NCBI GenBank assembly: GCA_016716385.1
Contig: JADJWL010000004.1
Span: 1 to 64,000, forward strand
Direction of reading: 5' to 3'
DNA length: 64,000 nt
DNA from: Bryobacterales bacterium
GTDB taxonomy: Bacteria; Acidobacteriota; Terriglobia; Bryobacterales; Bryobacteraceae
In this document: one piece after another, positions 26,103 through 35,118 of the stretch
Position numbering within the stretch: position 1 is the first letter of the stretch
Layout of the letters: the number at the start of each line of letters is the position of its first letter
Program-made: the position numbers and the translations under genes
The notes under the pieces: generated by a model
Told to the model about the DNA's origin: nothing
Database searches by the model: none
What the model saw: the letters and a program-made list of their open reading frames with translations, nothing else

Positions 26103-26993
26103 ATGATCCTGCACGTGGACAGCGGATGGAGCCTCCGCGGAGGACAATACCAGGCGTTGCTGCTTGCCGAAGGCCTCGAGGCGCACGGCTGGAACCCGAC
26201 GCTCCTTGTGCCGGCGCGCGCCCCGCTGTACGAACTGGCGCGGGAGCGCGGAGTGCCTGTGGCGAGTCTGAACGCATACTCCCTCTGGCGCATGGCGCGC
26301 CAGGCGCGGCTCGTCCACGTCCACGATGCCCGCTCGCACACGCTGGCAGCCGTCTGCGGCGCACGACCGCTCGTCGTGTCGCGCCGCGTTGCGTTTCCCG
26401 TCGGCAGGGGACTGCTGTCGCGCTGGAAATACAGCCGTGCGGCGCTCTATACCGCGGTGTCACAAGTGGTTGCCGATGAGCTCACCGCGTCGGGAGTCGA
26501 TCCTGCCAGGGTCACAATCGTCCCGGACGGTGTGGCGCTGGCGCCTTTGTCCTCGCGTACGGGTCCGGTAGTGGCGCCGGCTTCGTCCGATCCGCGCAAG
26601 GGATCGGCACTGGCGGCGCGTTCGGCGGTTCGCGCCGGGTTGCGCCTGGAATTCGCCTCCGACATCCCCGCGGCGCTTCAGAACGCGTCGATGTTTCTCT
26701 ATCTGACCGACAGCGAAGGCTTGGGTTCGGGCATCCTGCTGGCGATGGCCGCCGGCGTGCCGGTGGTGGCAAGCCGCGTGGGGGGGATTCCGGAGATCGT
26801 CCGCCACGAGGAGACCGGACTGCTCGTCAACAATGACGAAGCCGACGTCAGCGCCGCCATGCTGCGGCTGGCCAGTGACGCGGATCTGGCGGCGCGCCTG
26901 GCGGCAAACGGCCGGCGCCTGGTCGAGGACGGGTATACCATCGAACACATGGTCCAGCGCACGATGGCCTGCTACCGGCAGGTCCTGGCATGA
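26103..26993 (+). CDS. Compact GT4 glycosyltransferase
   Basis: A 296-residue GT-B-like protein, shorter than the usual 350-420. Seen: HVDSGWSLRGGQYQALLLAEGL at the N-terminus, VTIVPDGVAL at the inter-domain point, and a normal C-terminal donor site YLTDSEGLGSGILLAMAAGVP then GGIPEIV. The region between (about residues 140-190, DPRKGSALAARSAVRAGL) is compressed: the first strand-helix units of the second Rossmann domain appear to be missing. No frameshift is visible, so this looks like a natural compact form. It overlaps the prepilin peptidase ATG by four bases. Confidence 0.85.
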   Translation: MILHVDSGWSLRGGQYQALLLAEGLEAHGWNPTLLVPARAPLYELARERGVPVASLNAYSLWRMARQARLVHVHDARSHTLAAVCGARPLVVSRRVAFPVGRGLLSRWKYSRAALYTAVSQVVADELTASGVDPARVTIVPDGVALAPLSSRTGPVVAPASSDPRKGSALAARSAVRAGLRLEFASDIPAALQNASMFLYLTDSEGLGSGILLAMAAGVPVVASRVGGIPEIVRHEETGLLVNNDEADVSAAMLRLASDADLAARLAANGRRLVEDGYTIEHMVQRTMACYRQVLA

Positions 26994-27793
26994 TCGAAGC
27001 CATCTCCGCGGCGGTCTTCGGCCTGCTCATCGGGAGCTTCCTAAACGTCTGCATCCAGCGCCTGCCGGAAGATGAATCGGTGGTGCGGCCGCGCTCCCGG
27101 TGTCCGCAGTGCCGCCACCCGATCGCCTGGTATGACAATATCCCGCTGCTGAGCTACCTGCTGCTGCGGGCTCGCTGCCGCCACTGCCAGGAGCGCATTC
27201 CGGCGCGCTATCCGATCGTCGAAGCTCTGACAGGCGCCCTGTTCGCCGCTGGAGTTGCGCATTTCGGTCTCACCCTGGCCGCGGCGAAGTTCTGTCTGCT
27301 GGCGGCGCTGCTGGTGGGCTTGACGTTCTCCGACCTCGAAACCCGCATCCTGCCCGACGAACTCACCCTGGGCGGGTTGGCTGCCGGGCTGGCGCTCGCC
27401 TGGTTCCTGCCCATGGAACCCGATATCGTCAGCATCATCGTGGGGCTCTTCGGCGCCGATTGGTCTGCGAAAGGCGTCTCCATGGCCGAGAGCGCGGTGG
27501 GAGCCCTGATTCCCGCCGGCATGCTCTGGGCCAGCGGCGCGCTGTTTCAACTGATCCGCGGCAAAGAAGGGCTCGGCTTGGGCGATGTCAAGATGCTGGC
27601 GATGATGGGCGCTTTCCTGGGGCTGCGGAATACCGTCTTCGCGCTGATCGTCGGCTCGCTGAGCGGGTCCGTGCTTGGGTTGATCTACATCAAGCTCAAA
27701 CGCCAGGATCCGGGAACCTATGAGCTTCCCTTCGGCACGTTTCTCGGATTCGCCGCGCTGCTAACGCTGCTGCTGAGCCTGCGGACGGGCTAG
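26990..27793 (+). CDS. pilD: Prepilin leader peptidase / N-methyltransferase
   Basis: A 267-residue membrane protein of A24A type. Seen: the N-terminal zinc-binding cysteines CPQCRHPIAWYDNIPLLSYLLL with CRHC following, the first catalytic Asp in FSDLETRILPDE, and the second in GLGLGDVKMLAMMGAFLG (GxGDxK motif). Known: it cleaves and methylates type IV pilins and pseudopilins, so the organism encodes such a system elsewhere. The start overlaps the GT4 stop by four bases; the 3' end overlaps the convergent GDPD gene by 33 bases. Confidence 0.92.
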   Translation: MIEAISAAVFGLLIGSFLNVCIQRLPEDESVVRPRSRCPQCRHPIAWYDNIPLLSYLLLRARCRHCQERIPARYPIVEALTGALFAAGVAHFGLTLAAAKFCLLAALLVGLTFSDLETRILPDELTLGGLAAGLALAWFLPMEPDIVSIIVGLFGADWSAKGVSMAESAVGALIPAGMLWASGALFQLIRGKEGLGLGDVKMLAMMGAFLGLRNTVFALIVGSLSGSVLGLIYIKLKRQDPGTYELPFGTFLGFAALLTLLLSLRTG

Positions 27794-28543
27794 GCGCATT
27801 TCGCGCACCATCTCCGGCAGATCCGTCACGATGCCGGTCACGCCCATCCGGATCAGTCGCTCCACTTCATCGCGCGGCGCTGGTCCGGCAGTTGTCCAGA
27901 CGGGGCGGCCGGTCTGTAGCACCTTCTTCACGAGGCCCGGGTCTGCGTCGATCCACTTTGGCCACAGCCGGATGATGTGGACGCCGGCTGCGGCAAACGG
28001 CCCGACGTCTTCCGGCGCGCGGATCAGGCCGAGCGTCCGGAGGTTTGCGTTGAGTTGCTGGAAGGCCCGCAGGTCGTCGAGATTGCGCGGGGCGACGATG
28101 ACGTTGAGGATTGCATGGTGCTTCTCGATCAGCCGGACGACCTTGGCCTTGTCGAGCATGGGGCTCTCCTTAATGTCGAGGACGAGTTGCACTCCGGTGC
28201 CCGCGACAACGCGCAACGTTTCCTCGAATGTCGGGATGCGCTCCCCGCCTCCGGCGTCCAGTCTCCGCAACTCGGTGGATGTGAACTCGCCTACCTTGCC
28301 TGAGCCATTGGTCGTGCGATCGAGAGTCTCGTCGTGCAGAATTACGATCTCACCGTCGCGTGTTGCTCGCAGATCTACCTCGATGGCGTCGATGCCCAAC
28401 GTGGCCGAACGCCGGAAGGCGGGCAGCGTGTTTTCCGGGTAGCCTTCGACAATGCCGCCGCGGTGCGCTACGAAGACGACCGACTCGACGCCCTGCGCTG
28501 GGAGGAACGCCGCACAAAGGGTCATGCAGATCAGAGGTTTCAT
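27761..28543 (-). CDS. Exported glycerophosphodiester phosphodiesterase
   Basis: A 260-residue GDPD TIM-barrel protein with a signal peptide (ICMTLCAAFLPAQG). Seen: FVAHRGGIVEGYPENTLPAF carrying the HRG and catalytic Glu-Asn, AIEVDLRATRDGEIVILHDETLDRTTNG with the metal Glu/Asp and second His, and VLDIKES. Known: hydrolyses glycerophosphodiesters to glycerol 3-phosphate and an alcohol. The start at 28543 overlaps the DUF481 gene stop by four bases; an in-frame upstream extension lacks support. Confidence 0.9.
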   Translation of the reverse strand: MKPLICMTLCAAFLPAQGVESVVFVAHRGGIVEGYPENTLPAFRRSATLGIDAIEVDLRATRDGEIVILHDETLDRTTNGSGKVGEFTSTELRRLDAGGGERIPTFEETLRVVAGTGVQLVLDIKESPMLDKAKVVRLIEKHHAILNVIVAPRNLDDLRAFQQLNANLRTLGLIRAPEDVGPFAAAGVHIIRLWPKWIDADPGLVKKVLQTGRPVWTTAGPAPRDEVERLIRMGVTGIVTDLPEMVREMRLARPQAQQQR

Positions 28544-29595
28544 GGTTGTTGGAAACTGAGTCTGAGTCCGGTGGACAGCAGCACATCGTTCTTCTGCCGG
28601 CCCGGGACCGGATTGCTCAGGAAACGGTCGCTCACCGTGATCTGCCAGGAGAGCCACCGGCTCAACGCTGCCGTCAGACCGGCGTCGAAGTTCATACGGA
28701 AATCACCCGGTTCGGTCAAGTTGGGAAAGATCACAAACTTCTGCCGGACGGCGAGCGTGTCATTGAACTTGTGGGTGAACTCGTTGCCTGCCAGTCCTTC
28801 GCCAGAGGTCCGTTTCAGTCCCGTGGAGAAGAACTCGCGGTTAACCGACGCGCCTCCCTGGAAGGCAAGCAGCGTCCGCCTGTTCTTGATCATGTTGTAA
28901 CCGAAGCCGCCCGCGGGCACGAAGCGCAGATCCAGGCTCTGAAACTCGTCGAACTCAAGGTCCAGCGAGGCGAAGGTATAGGCCTTTGGGGTCAGATTGA
29001 GGCTGTAGTTGATGCCGCCGCGAATTGCATTGGCGGTCACGATGGAGACACCGGTCGTCTCGTTGCTGGCGTACAGCGACGTGAAGCCGACGGCGATCTT
29101 GTCGCGGTTCGTCGCCCGACTCGCGTTCGCTCCGACCGTAATCGTATTGGTGTCCGCGTTGCCGGAAGTCTCGGAATAGCCGAGATCGACATTGCCGGTC
29201 CACAGGTCAATCAGTCTGGGGTTGCGGAAACGGTCGATCTCTGTTTCGTAGATCTCCTGCTCCCGGGAGGAGCGGATTCCGGTGACCGCCGTCCTCGGCG
29301 TCATCACTGTGCCGGCGTCGGCGGTCGCGACGGCGAACTCGTTTTCCACAATCGTGACCGTGCCGACGATCACCTGTCCGGACTCCGAGGTCACGTAGAG
29401 GGGATCGGCCGACTCGATGCCGGTGATGGCGTCCCAGGGGATCGTGACCTGGCCCGCGAATTCACTTTTCATGACGAGGGTCTTCCCGTCGGCGCGCACA
29501 ATGGAGCCGGAGAGCCGGTCGCCGTTCTTCATGCGTACTTCATCGGCGGCGGCCACGGCAGGAATCAGGAGGAGGAGCACGGAATAGCGGTTCAT
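28540..29595 (-). CDS. DUF481-family outer-membrane beta-barrel protein
   Basis: A 351-residue protein with a signal peptide (SVLLLLIPAVAAA). The N-terminal part (residues 18-100) contains short repeats of the type VRMKNGDRLSGSI and DAITGIES seen in DUF481 proteins, and the C-terminal 240 residues alternate polar/hydrophobic with aromatic caps (for example LDLGYSETSGNADT) as expected for a beta-barrel. Known: DUF481 (YdiY-like) proteins are outer-membrane proteins of unclear role. It overlaps both neighbours by four bases. Confidence 0.85.
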   Translation of the reverse strand: MNRYSVLLLLIPAVAAADEVRMKNGDRLSGSIVRADGKTLVMKSEFAGQVTIPWDAITGIESADPLYVTSESGQVIVGTVTIVENEFAVATADAGTVMTPRTAVTGIRSSREQEIYETEIDRFRNPRLIDLWTGNVDLGYSETSGNADTNTITVGANASRATNRDKIAVGFTSLYASNETTGVSIVTANAIRGGINYSLNLTPKAYTFASLDLEFDEFQSLDLRFVPAGGFGYNMIKNRRTLLAFQGGASVNREFFSTGLKRTSGEGLAGNEFTHKFNDTLAVRQKFVIFPNLTEPGDFRMNFDAGLTAALSRWLSWQITVSDRFLSNPVPGRQKNDVLLSTGLRLSFQQP

Positions 29596-30788
29596 CTCGG
29601 GTCTGGTTGTCTGAGGAGCATGATTGCCGCGAAGGCGAGCAGAGGCGAGGCGCCGGCCACGACAATGGCGGGCGTGAAGCCTCCCATGCGCTCAATCAGG
29701 AATCCGGTGAGCAGGGGCGCCGTCGCTCCGGCCGCCTGCGCGAGCGTGTTCTGGTAGCCGACGAGGCGTCCAATGGTGGCGCCTGTGGCCAGGCATTGCG
29801 TGATGGCCCAGTAGTTGGCGCCCGCGAGTCCGACGCCGGTCAGCGAGACCATCAGGACTGCCAGCACCTGGTTGGGTGTCTGGGCGAGAAGCACAAGAAG
29901 CATCGAGCATCCGGCGAGCATGCCCGCTCCGGCGAAGCGGCGGCGGACTGCCAGCGCGGGAGCGCCGCGGGCCACCATGCGGTCGGCCACGCGGCCCCAG
30001 ATCATCGCCGAAACCGCCATGGCGGCCAGCGGCATCGCCATCCACGTGCCCATTTGGCCAAAGGAGAAGCCACGTGTCATCACGAGATACGAAGGGAGCC
30101 AGGTGAGGCAGAAATACCAGAAGTACGAATAGAAGAACGCGGAAATGCCGAGGCCGGCGGCGATGCGGATTCCGGGCATCTTCGCCGCCGCCGGCGCCGC
30201 CTGTACGGCGGACGTGCGCGGTGTGTCCCGCGGAGCCCAGCGCCACCACGGGAGCAGCCAGATGCAGGCAGCGAGTCCGGTGAGGACAAACAGCGGCCGC
30301 CACCCCATCGTCTCGATCAGCATGCCGCCCAACAGCGCCCCAACCGCGGGGCCGAGCATGAGCCCGGAGATATAGATCCCCGTCGGAAGCCCTTGCTCCT
30401 GTTCGCCGAAGTGCCGCTTGATATAGGCAAGGCTGGCCGGAGCCGCGATCGCTTCACCTAAGCCAAGGACAAGACGCAGCGCCAGAATCTGCCCGAACGT
30501 CTGGGCCAGACCCATCGCGGCGGACGCCACCGACCAGACCAGGAACGCCAGCGCGTAGGTGCCGCGCAGCCCGTAGCGGTCGATGATCCACCCGGCGGGG
30601 AATTGGAACAATCCGTACGTCCAGAAGAATGCCGACATCAGAGTGCCGGCTTCTGTCGGCGAGAGCGACAGGTCCCGCATCACCGGGACCGCCGCGAGGC
30701 TCAGGTTGCCGCGGTCAACGTAGGCGATCAGGATACCGGCGAACAGCAGCCAGACCACCGGCCAGCGGCGCGAGTCAGATTCCGGCAT
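29592..30788 (-). CDS. MFS transporter (anion:cation symporter type)
   Basis: A 398-residue protein with twelve hydrophobic segments. Seen: YVDRGNLSLAAVPVMRDL, the segment-1/2 signature of the ACS (D-galactonate/hexuronate) subfamily, and AGWIIDRYGLRGTY, the loop 2-3 MFS motif. Known: ACS carriers take up sugar acids or organic anions with protons. The substrate is unknown. ATG 30788 is preferred; it lies 14 bases inside the uridine kinase 3' end. The stop overlaps the DUF481 gene by four bases. Confidence 0.88.
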   Translation of the reverse strand: MPESDSRRWPVVWLLFAGILIAYVDRGNLSLAAVPVMRDLSLSPTEAGTLMSAFFWTYGLFQFPAGWIIDRYGLRGTYALAFLVWSVASAAMGLAQTFGQILALRLVLGLGEAIAAPASLAYIKRHFGEQEQGLPTGIYISGLMLGPAVGALLGGMLIETMGWRPLFVLTGLAACIWLLPWWRWAPRDTPRTSAVQAAPAAAKMPGIRIAAGLGISAFFYSYFWYFCLTWLPSYLVMTRGFSFGQMGTWMAMPLAAMAVSAMIWGRVADRMVARGAPALAVRRRFAGAGMLAGCSMLLVLLAQTPNQVLAVLMVSLTGVGLAGANYWAITQCLATGATIGRLVGYQNTLAQAAGATAPLLTGFLIERMGGFTPAIVVAGASPLLAFAAIMLLRQPDPR

Positions 30789-31371
30789 GACGGAGAACCA
30801 ATCCCGCGGCTTCTTCGACCGGTGCGTCACCGCGCACAATCACATCGGCGAATCGCCGCGTCGGCAGGACAAATCGTTCGTACATCGGCTGCACGGTCCG
30901 TTCGTACTGGTGGCGGACCTCTTCCGGGGTGCGTCCGCGCTCCCGTACATCGCGCGCGACGCGGCGGGCGAAGCAGGTGGCGGGGTCGAGGTCCACCCAG
31001 ACGCGCGTCCGCATCAGGTTGCGCACGGCGTCGTCGTAAAGGGCAAAAATGCCTTCGAGGACAACGAGGCGGCCGGGAGCGATTCTCCGCACCTCGCATC
31101 CGCGCGTGTGAGTCCGGAAATCGTAAATGGGCTGTTCGATGGCTTCACCGCGCGCCAGCGCGTTCAGATGCGTTTCCGCCAGGCCCCATTCGATGCTGTC
31201 GGGATGGTCGAAGTTGGCGTGCGACCGGGCATCGAGCGGCACATGGCCGAGGTCGCGATAGTAGTGATCGAGTGAGATGACGGTCGCCTCAGAGTGCCGG
31301 CACAGCCAGGAAGCGAGCACCGTCTTCCCGGAACCGGACGCTCCGGCGACCCCGACCAGGACCGGCGGCAT
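30775..31371 (-). CDS. udk: Uridine kinase
   Basis: A 198-residue P-loop kinase. Seen: GVAGASGSGKTVLA (Walker A), ISLDHYYRDL, ANFDHPDSIEW (uridine-contact region), YDFRTHTR, and VVLEGIFALYD. Known: phosphorylates uridine and cytidine in pyrimidine salvage. ATG 31371 gives the family N-terminus; a frame upstream is antisense to the divergent DUF3592 gene. Fourteen-base overlap with the MFS start suggests one operon (udk-MFS-DUF481-GDPD), perhaps linking nucleoside and phosphodiester scavenging (inference). Confidence 0.9.
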   Translation of the reverse strand: MPPVLVGVAGASGSGKTVLASWLCRHSEATVISLDHYYRDLGHVPLDARSHANFDHPDSIEWGLAETHLNALARGEAIEQPIYDFRTHTRGCEVRRIAPGRLVVLEGIFALYDDAVRNLMRTRVWVDLDPATCFARRVARDVRERGRTPEEVRHQYERTVQPMYERFVLPTRRFADVIVRGDAPVEEAAGLVLRHAGI

Positions 31372-31429
31372 CGCTCCATCATGGCAGCAGGCCACGCCTG
31401 CGGGCAAGCCATGGGATATCATCGCCCTC

Positions 31430-32374
31430 ATGAAAGCAATGGACTGGCTGGCCGGCGGCAGCCTGCTCATTCTCGTGATCCTGGGGTTGGGGCTGCAGTG
31501 GACGGGTGTGAAGCAGATCTGGCGCGCCATCGCGAGCCGCAACTGGACGCGGACGGAGGCCGTCGTCAACGAAATTCCCGGCGGCGGCATCTCCTTTGCC
31601 TACCGGGTGAGCGGAAAGAACTACGAGAGCACCCAGCTTCATGTCGGCCAGACCCAGAGCCCCAGCGACTCGTCAGAAGCCGAACTCCTCCGGCTGCGCT
31701 ACTCCCCGGGCGCCAAAGTGCAAGTGTTCTACGACCCCAAGGCCCCGGAGAACGCCGTCGCCCGGCCGGGCTTCCACGCTGAGGCGCTATTGCTCCCGGC
31801 TGCGGGGCTCGCCTTCACCCTGATCGGGGCGATGTTCCTTGCCTTCTACTTCTCGATCGAGGGCACGTTGAACGGGTTTGTCGTGGGACTTGCGATCTTC
31901 TCGACGGTCTTCACGCTTTGGGGCGCGGCCATGCTCTGGTTCGGGGTGGAGCGGCTCTACTACGGGCACGTCAGCCAGAAGTGGCCCGTGGCGCAAGGGG
32001 AGATCGTCCACCGCGGCCACGATTCCAGCACCACAACGACCGAGAACGAGGATGGCGACACCGTCGAGACCACCGCGTATTCGACCAGCCTTGTGTACTC
32101 CTTCGATGTTGGAGGGCAGCGGCATCACGCCAGCCTCCGGCGCTTCGGGCAGCTTGCCGGGTCGAGCGCCGAGTGGGCGGCTGAAATCGCGGAGCGCTAT
32201 CCACCGGGGGCCGAGGTCCCGGTGTTCTACCATCCGGAAAACCCGGACATGGCGGTGCTGGAACCTGGCATCAATTCCGAAGCCTGCTTCCTCCCGGGCG
32301 CCGGGCTCGCGGTGTCGCTTTTTAGCGCCGCGCTGTGGGTGTCCGGCATCCCGGCGCTCACAAGGAAACCGTAG
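31430..32374 (+). CDS. Membrane protein with two DUF3592 domains
   Basis: A 314-residue protein containing two tandem DUF3592 units. Seen: first unit at about residues 30-115 ending KVQVFYDPKAPENAVARPGF, two membrane segments (LPAAGLAFTLIGAMFLAFYF, VVGLAIFSTVFTLWGAAMLW), and a second unit ending VPVFYHPENPDMAVLEPG, followed by a last segment. The repeated VFYxPxxPxxAVxxPG tail is the diagnostic pattern. Known: function is undetermined. ATG 31430 is 58 bases from the divergent udk start. Confidence 0.85.
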   Translation: MKAMDWLAGGSLLILVILGLGLQWTGVKQIWRAIASRNWTRTEAVVNEIPGGGISFAYRVSGKNYESTQLHVGQTQSPSDSSEAELLRLRYSPGAKVQVFYDPKAPENAVARPGFHAEALLLPAAGLAFTLIGAMFLAFYFSIEGTLNGFVVGLAIFSTVFTLWGAAMLWFGVERLYYGHVSQKWPVAQGEIVHRGHDSSTTTTENEDGDTVETTAYSTSLVYSFDVGGQRHHASLRRFGQLAGSSAEWAAEIAERYPPGAEVPVFYHPENPDMAVLEPGINSEACFLPGAGLAVSLFSAALWVSGIPALTRKP

Positions 32375-32377
32375 CCT

Positions 32378-33466
32378 CTACAGGAAGCTGTCGAACCATT
32401 CCACCATTTTCTGCTTCATGTCGTCGGTATAGACGTGCCCAGTCTCCGGATACACGATGCTCTGGAATGCCTCCGGACGGCCAACGGCCGAGTAGACCTG
32501 GCTCAAGATCTTTTCCAGGGTCTTCATGCCTTCCGGGGGCGACCCGGCATCGCGGTCGCCGGTCAGCGCCAGGAACGGGCGCGGCGCCAGCAAAGCCATG
32601 ATCCCTTCGCTGTCGAAGTGCTTCAGGATGCCCGGGACGAAGTAGTAGATCCCATGCGAGCGCAGAGCCCGGATCGCAATGAGATCTTCGTAGCGCGTGA
32701 AGCACGCCACGCCGACCACCGCCTTGATCCGGTCATCGATCGCCGCCAGCCACCAGGACCGCGTACTCCCCATGCTCATCCCCTGCGCGCCGATCCGCGA
32801 GGGATCCACTTCCGGGCGCGACGCGAGGTAGTCCAGCGCAATCTGTTCATCCCGCAGCATCATGCCCCAGAGCGTGCGGCCAAGCCAGAGGTTCAGTTTG
32901 AACAGCGACATCTCCTGATCCGAGCCGCGCGCCATGACTTCGAGATCCCCCGCGGGTCCCGTGCCTTTGCGCTCGCCGTTGAAATAGTTGTCGATGCCCA
33001 GGACCACGTAGCCGCGCTTGGCCAGCATCTCGGCGACATTCTGCGACGTCGGCTGGTAACCGAACATGTTGTCCTTGCTCGATCCGTGCCCGTGCATAGT
33101 CAGGATCGCCGGGCGCCGCCCGGAGAAGCCCTCTGGAATCGCGATGTAGCCCGGCACTTGTGAATCGACGCCATTTGAGAAGACGAACTTCTCGATCCGG
33201 TACCCGGCCCGCTTGTCGACGCTCACGATGCGAACCTGCGGGTCCTTAGGACGGGGCGGCAGGTCCCCCAGGCTCCTGACGACAACCGCTTTCACCTTCG
33301 GCCGCTGCTTCTTCCACTCCGTCGCATTGCTGGGGATCTGAAACCGGCCGTACGGAACCTTGCGGTACGCTTCCGGCACTCCATCCCAGGGCTCCTGGAG
33401 GGGCGCCGGCGGCTGGGCGGAAAGGAGGAACGGGATCGCAAAGACGGCGAGTGACTTCGGACTCAT
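32378..33466 (-). CDS. Exported alpha/beta hydrolase, acetyl xylan esterase/dienelactone hydrolase-like
   Basis: A 362-residue protein with a short signal peptide (LAVFAIPFLLSAQ). Seen: AILTMHGHGSSKD (oxyanion loop), nucleophile Ser in GAQGMSMGSTRSWW, Asp in LALTGDRDAGSP, and His in ETGHVYT, giving a complete triad. Known: this family (Abhydrolase_7-like) is abundant in Acidobacteriota and Planctomycetota and acts as carbohydrate or lipid esterase; the substrate is not known. It converges with the DUF3592 gene (3 bases between stops) and diverges from the sirtuin gene. Confidence 0.85.
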   Translation of the reverse strand: MSPKSLAVFAIPFLLSAQPPAPLQEPWDGVPEAYRKVPYGRFQIPSNATEWKKQRPKVKAVVVRSLGDLPPRPKDPQVRIVSVDKRAGYRIEKFVFSNGVDSQVPGYIAIPEGFSGRRPAILTMHGHGSSKDNMFGYQPTSQNVAEMLAKRGYVVLGIDNYFNGERKGTGPAGDLEVMARGSDQEMSLFKLNLWLGRTLWGMMLRDEQIALDYLASRPEVDPSRIGAQGMSMGSTRSWWLAAIDDRIKAVVGVACFTRYEDLIAIRALRSHGIYYFVPGILKHFDSEGIMALLAPRPFLALTGDRDAGSPPEGMKTLEKILSQVYSAVGRPEAFQSIVYPETGHVYTDDMKQKMVEWFDSFL

Positions 33467-33497
33467 AGGCCTACTCTACACTGGGAGCAGTTCAGCC

Positions 33498-34214
33498 ATG
33501 CAGTGGGAACAAGTGAAAGACTGGCTGTCAGCCGCGCGCTCCATCGCCGTTCTGACCGGGGCTGGGATTTCTGCCGAAAGCGGCATCCCGACGTTTCGCG
33601 GCGAGGGCGGGCTATGGCGCAACTTCCGCGCGGAGGACCTCGCCACACCGCAGGCGTTCGCCCGCGATCCCTTGCTCGTCTGGGAATGGTACGCCTGGCG
33701 GCGGGAACTCATCGCGCGGGCTGAGCCGAACCCGGGGCACCTCGCGCTGGCCGCCCTGGAACCGCGCATCCCGGAGTTCCACCTCATCACCCAGAACGTC
33801 GACGGTCTGCACGACCGCGCCGGCAGCCGCGCCATCCTCAAGATCCACGGCGACCTGTGGGATCTGCGTTGCACGCGATGCCAGCGCCAGTGGACCGACC
33901 GTAGCGTCCCGCTGGTCGAGTTGCCGCCGCGATGCGAGTGCGGAAGCATTGCCCGTCCCGGCGTCGTCTGGTTCGGAGAAGGACTGCCGCCCTGCGTGTG
34001 GGAACAGGCCAGGCGGGCAGCGTCCGGCTGCCAGCTTCTGCTGGTGGTGGGAACGTCCGCTGTGGTCTACCCGGCAGCCGGGCTGGCGCCCTTGGCCAAG
34101 TCCGCGGGAGCGAAAGTCGTGGAAGTGAACGTCGGCGACACGCCACTGTCGGACCTTGCCGATGTCACGTTGCGGGGTCCCGCCAGCGAGATTCTGCCTG
34201 TGGTTTGCGGATAG
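33498..34214 (+). CDS. cobB: NAD-dependent deacylase (class III sirtuin, CobB-type)
   Basis: A 238-residue sirtuin. Seen: GAGISAESGIPTFRG (NAD loop), TQNVDGLHDRAG, catalytic H117 in KIHGDLWDL, four zinc cysteines C125, C128, C146 and C148. A Tyr65-x-x-Arg68 pair (WYAWRR) matches the acyl-pocket residues of E. coli CobB and human SIRT5. Inference: it removes succinyl or malonyl groups as well as acetyl groups. ATG 33498 follows GGGAG at a suitable distance. truB converges one base after the stop. Confidence 0.93.
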   Translation: MQWEQVKDWLSAARSIAVLTGAGISAESGIPTFRGEGGLWRNFRAEDLATPQAFARDPLLVWEWYAWRRELIARAEPNPGHLALAALEPRIPEFHLITQNVDGLHDRAGSRAILKIHGDLWDLRCTRCQRQWTDRSVPLVELPPRCECGSIARPGVVWFGEGLPPCVWEQARRAASGCQLLLVVGTSAVVYPAAGLAPLAKSAGAKVVEVNVGDTPLSDLADVTLRGPASEILPVVCG

Positions 34215-34215
34215 C

Positions 34216-35106
34216 TCAGAAGACCAGCATCGGGTGGCAGACGTTCGGCAGCTTCAGTTCACCGATCGCCACCAACTGGCCGCCTCGGGAGATCGCCTTC
34301 ACGTAGCGCGACGCGCGATTCTCCCGGAACGGAGACACGGGAAAATCCCGGCCCTGGCGGATCCGCCCTTCGGTTGCTTCGTCGACGAACTGCGACGGGA
34401 AGTCGGGCAGAAGCTCGGCCGCCGGAATCACGGCTTGCGCGATCTGGTCGGCCCCGGCCAACTCCGCGAGCCGCTCCAGCGTGTGCGCCTGCTCGATGCG
34501 GAAATCGCCCGAAGCCGTCCGCCGCAGGGCGGCAAGGTGGGCGCCGCATCCGATCTGGACGCCCAGATCGTGCGCGATCGCGCGGACGTAGGTGCCGGCC
34601 GAGCAATGGGCGCGCACCCGGGCGCAGGCGCCATCCACGTCAAGCAGCGACAGTTCGTAGACCTCGACCTCAACCGGCGGCAGCACAACCGGCATCTGCT
34701 TCCTCGCCAGCTTGTAGGCGGGGACACCGGCCACTTTCTTCGCCGAAACCGGGGGAGGCGTTTGCTGGAAGATGCCGCGGAACGCTGCCAGGTGCCGCTC
34801 GACCTCCGCTTCGCTGAGCGACACCGGGACCTCCGGCGAGGCAGGTTTGCCTTCGGCGTCGTAGGTATCGGTCGAGAAGCCGAAGCGGATCACCGCCTCG
34901 TACACTTTGTCGTTCCGCGTGAAGAATTGCGCCAGCCGCGTGGCGCGGCCCACCACCACTGGCAGAACCCCCGTAGCGCTCGGATCGAGCGTTCCCAGGT
35001 GTCCGACCTTCTTGGTTTGCATCAGCCGGCGGACGCGGTTCACGACGTCGTGCGAGGTCCAGCCCGCCGGCTTATCTACTACGATCAACCCGTCCAAAAC
35101 GTACAA
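34216..35106 (-). CDS. truB: tRNA pseudouridine-55 synthase
   Basis: A 296-residue pseudouridine synthase. Seen: LIVVDKPAGWTSHDVVNRVR, GHLGTLDPSATGVLPV with catalytic Asp41, TYDAEGKP, and SAGTYVRAIAHDLG. The C-terminal part carries the short PUA-like extension. Known: makes pseudouridine 55 in the T arm of tRNA. It lies 12 bases downstream of the methyltransferase stop and probably shares its transcript. Confidence 0.95.
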   Translation of the reverse strand: MYVLDGLIVVDKPAGWTSHDVVNRVRRLMQTKKVGHLGTLDPSATGVLPVVVGRATRLAQFFTRNDKVYEAVIRFGFSTDTYDAEGKPASPEVPVSLSEAEVERHLAAFRGIFQQTPPPVSAKKVAGVPAYKLARKQMPVVLPPVEVEVYELSLLDVDGACARVRAHCSAGTYVRAIAHDLGVQIGCGAHLAALRRTASGDFRIEQAHTLERLAELAGADQIAQAVIPAAELLPDFPSQFVDEATEGRIRQGRDFPVSPFRENRASRYVKAISRGGQLVAIGELKLPNVCHPMLVF

Positions 35107-35118
35107 GCTCCTGCTGCG

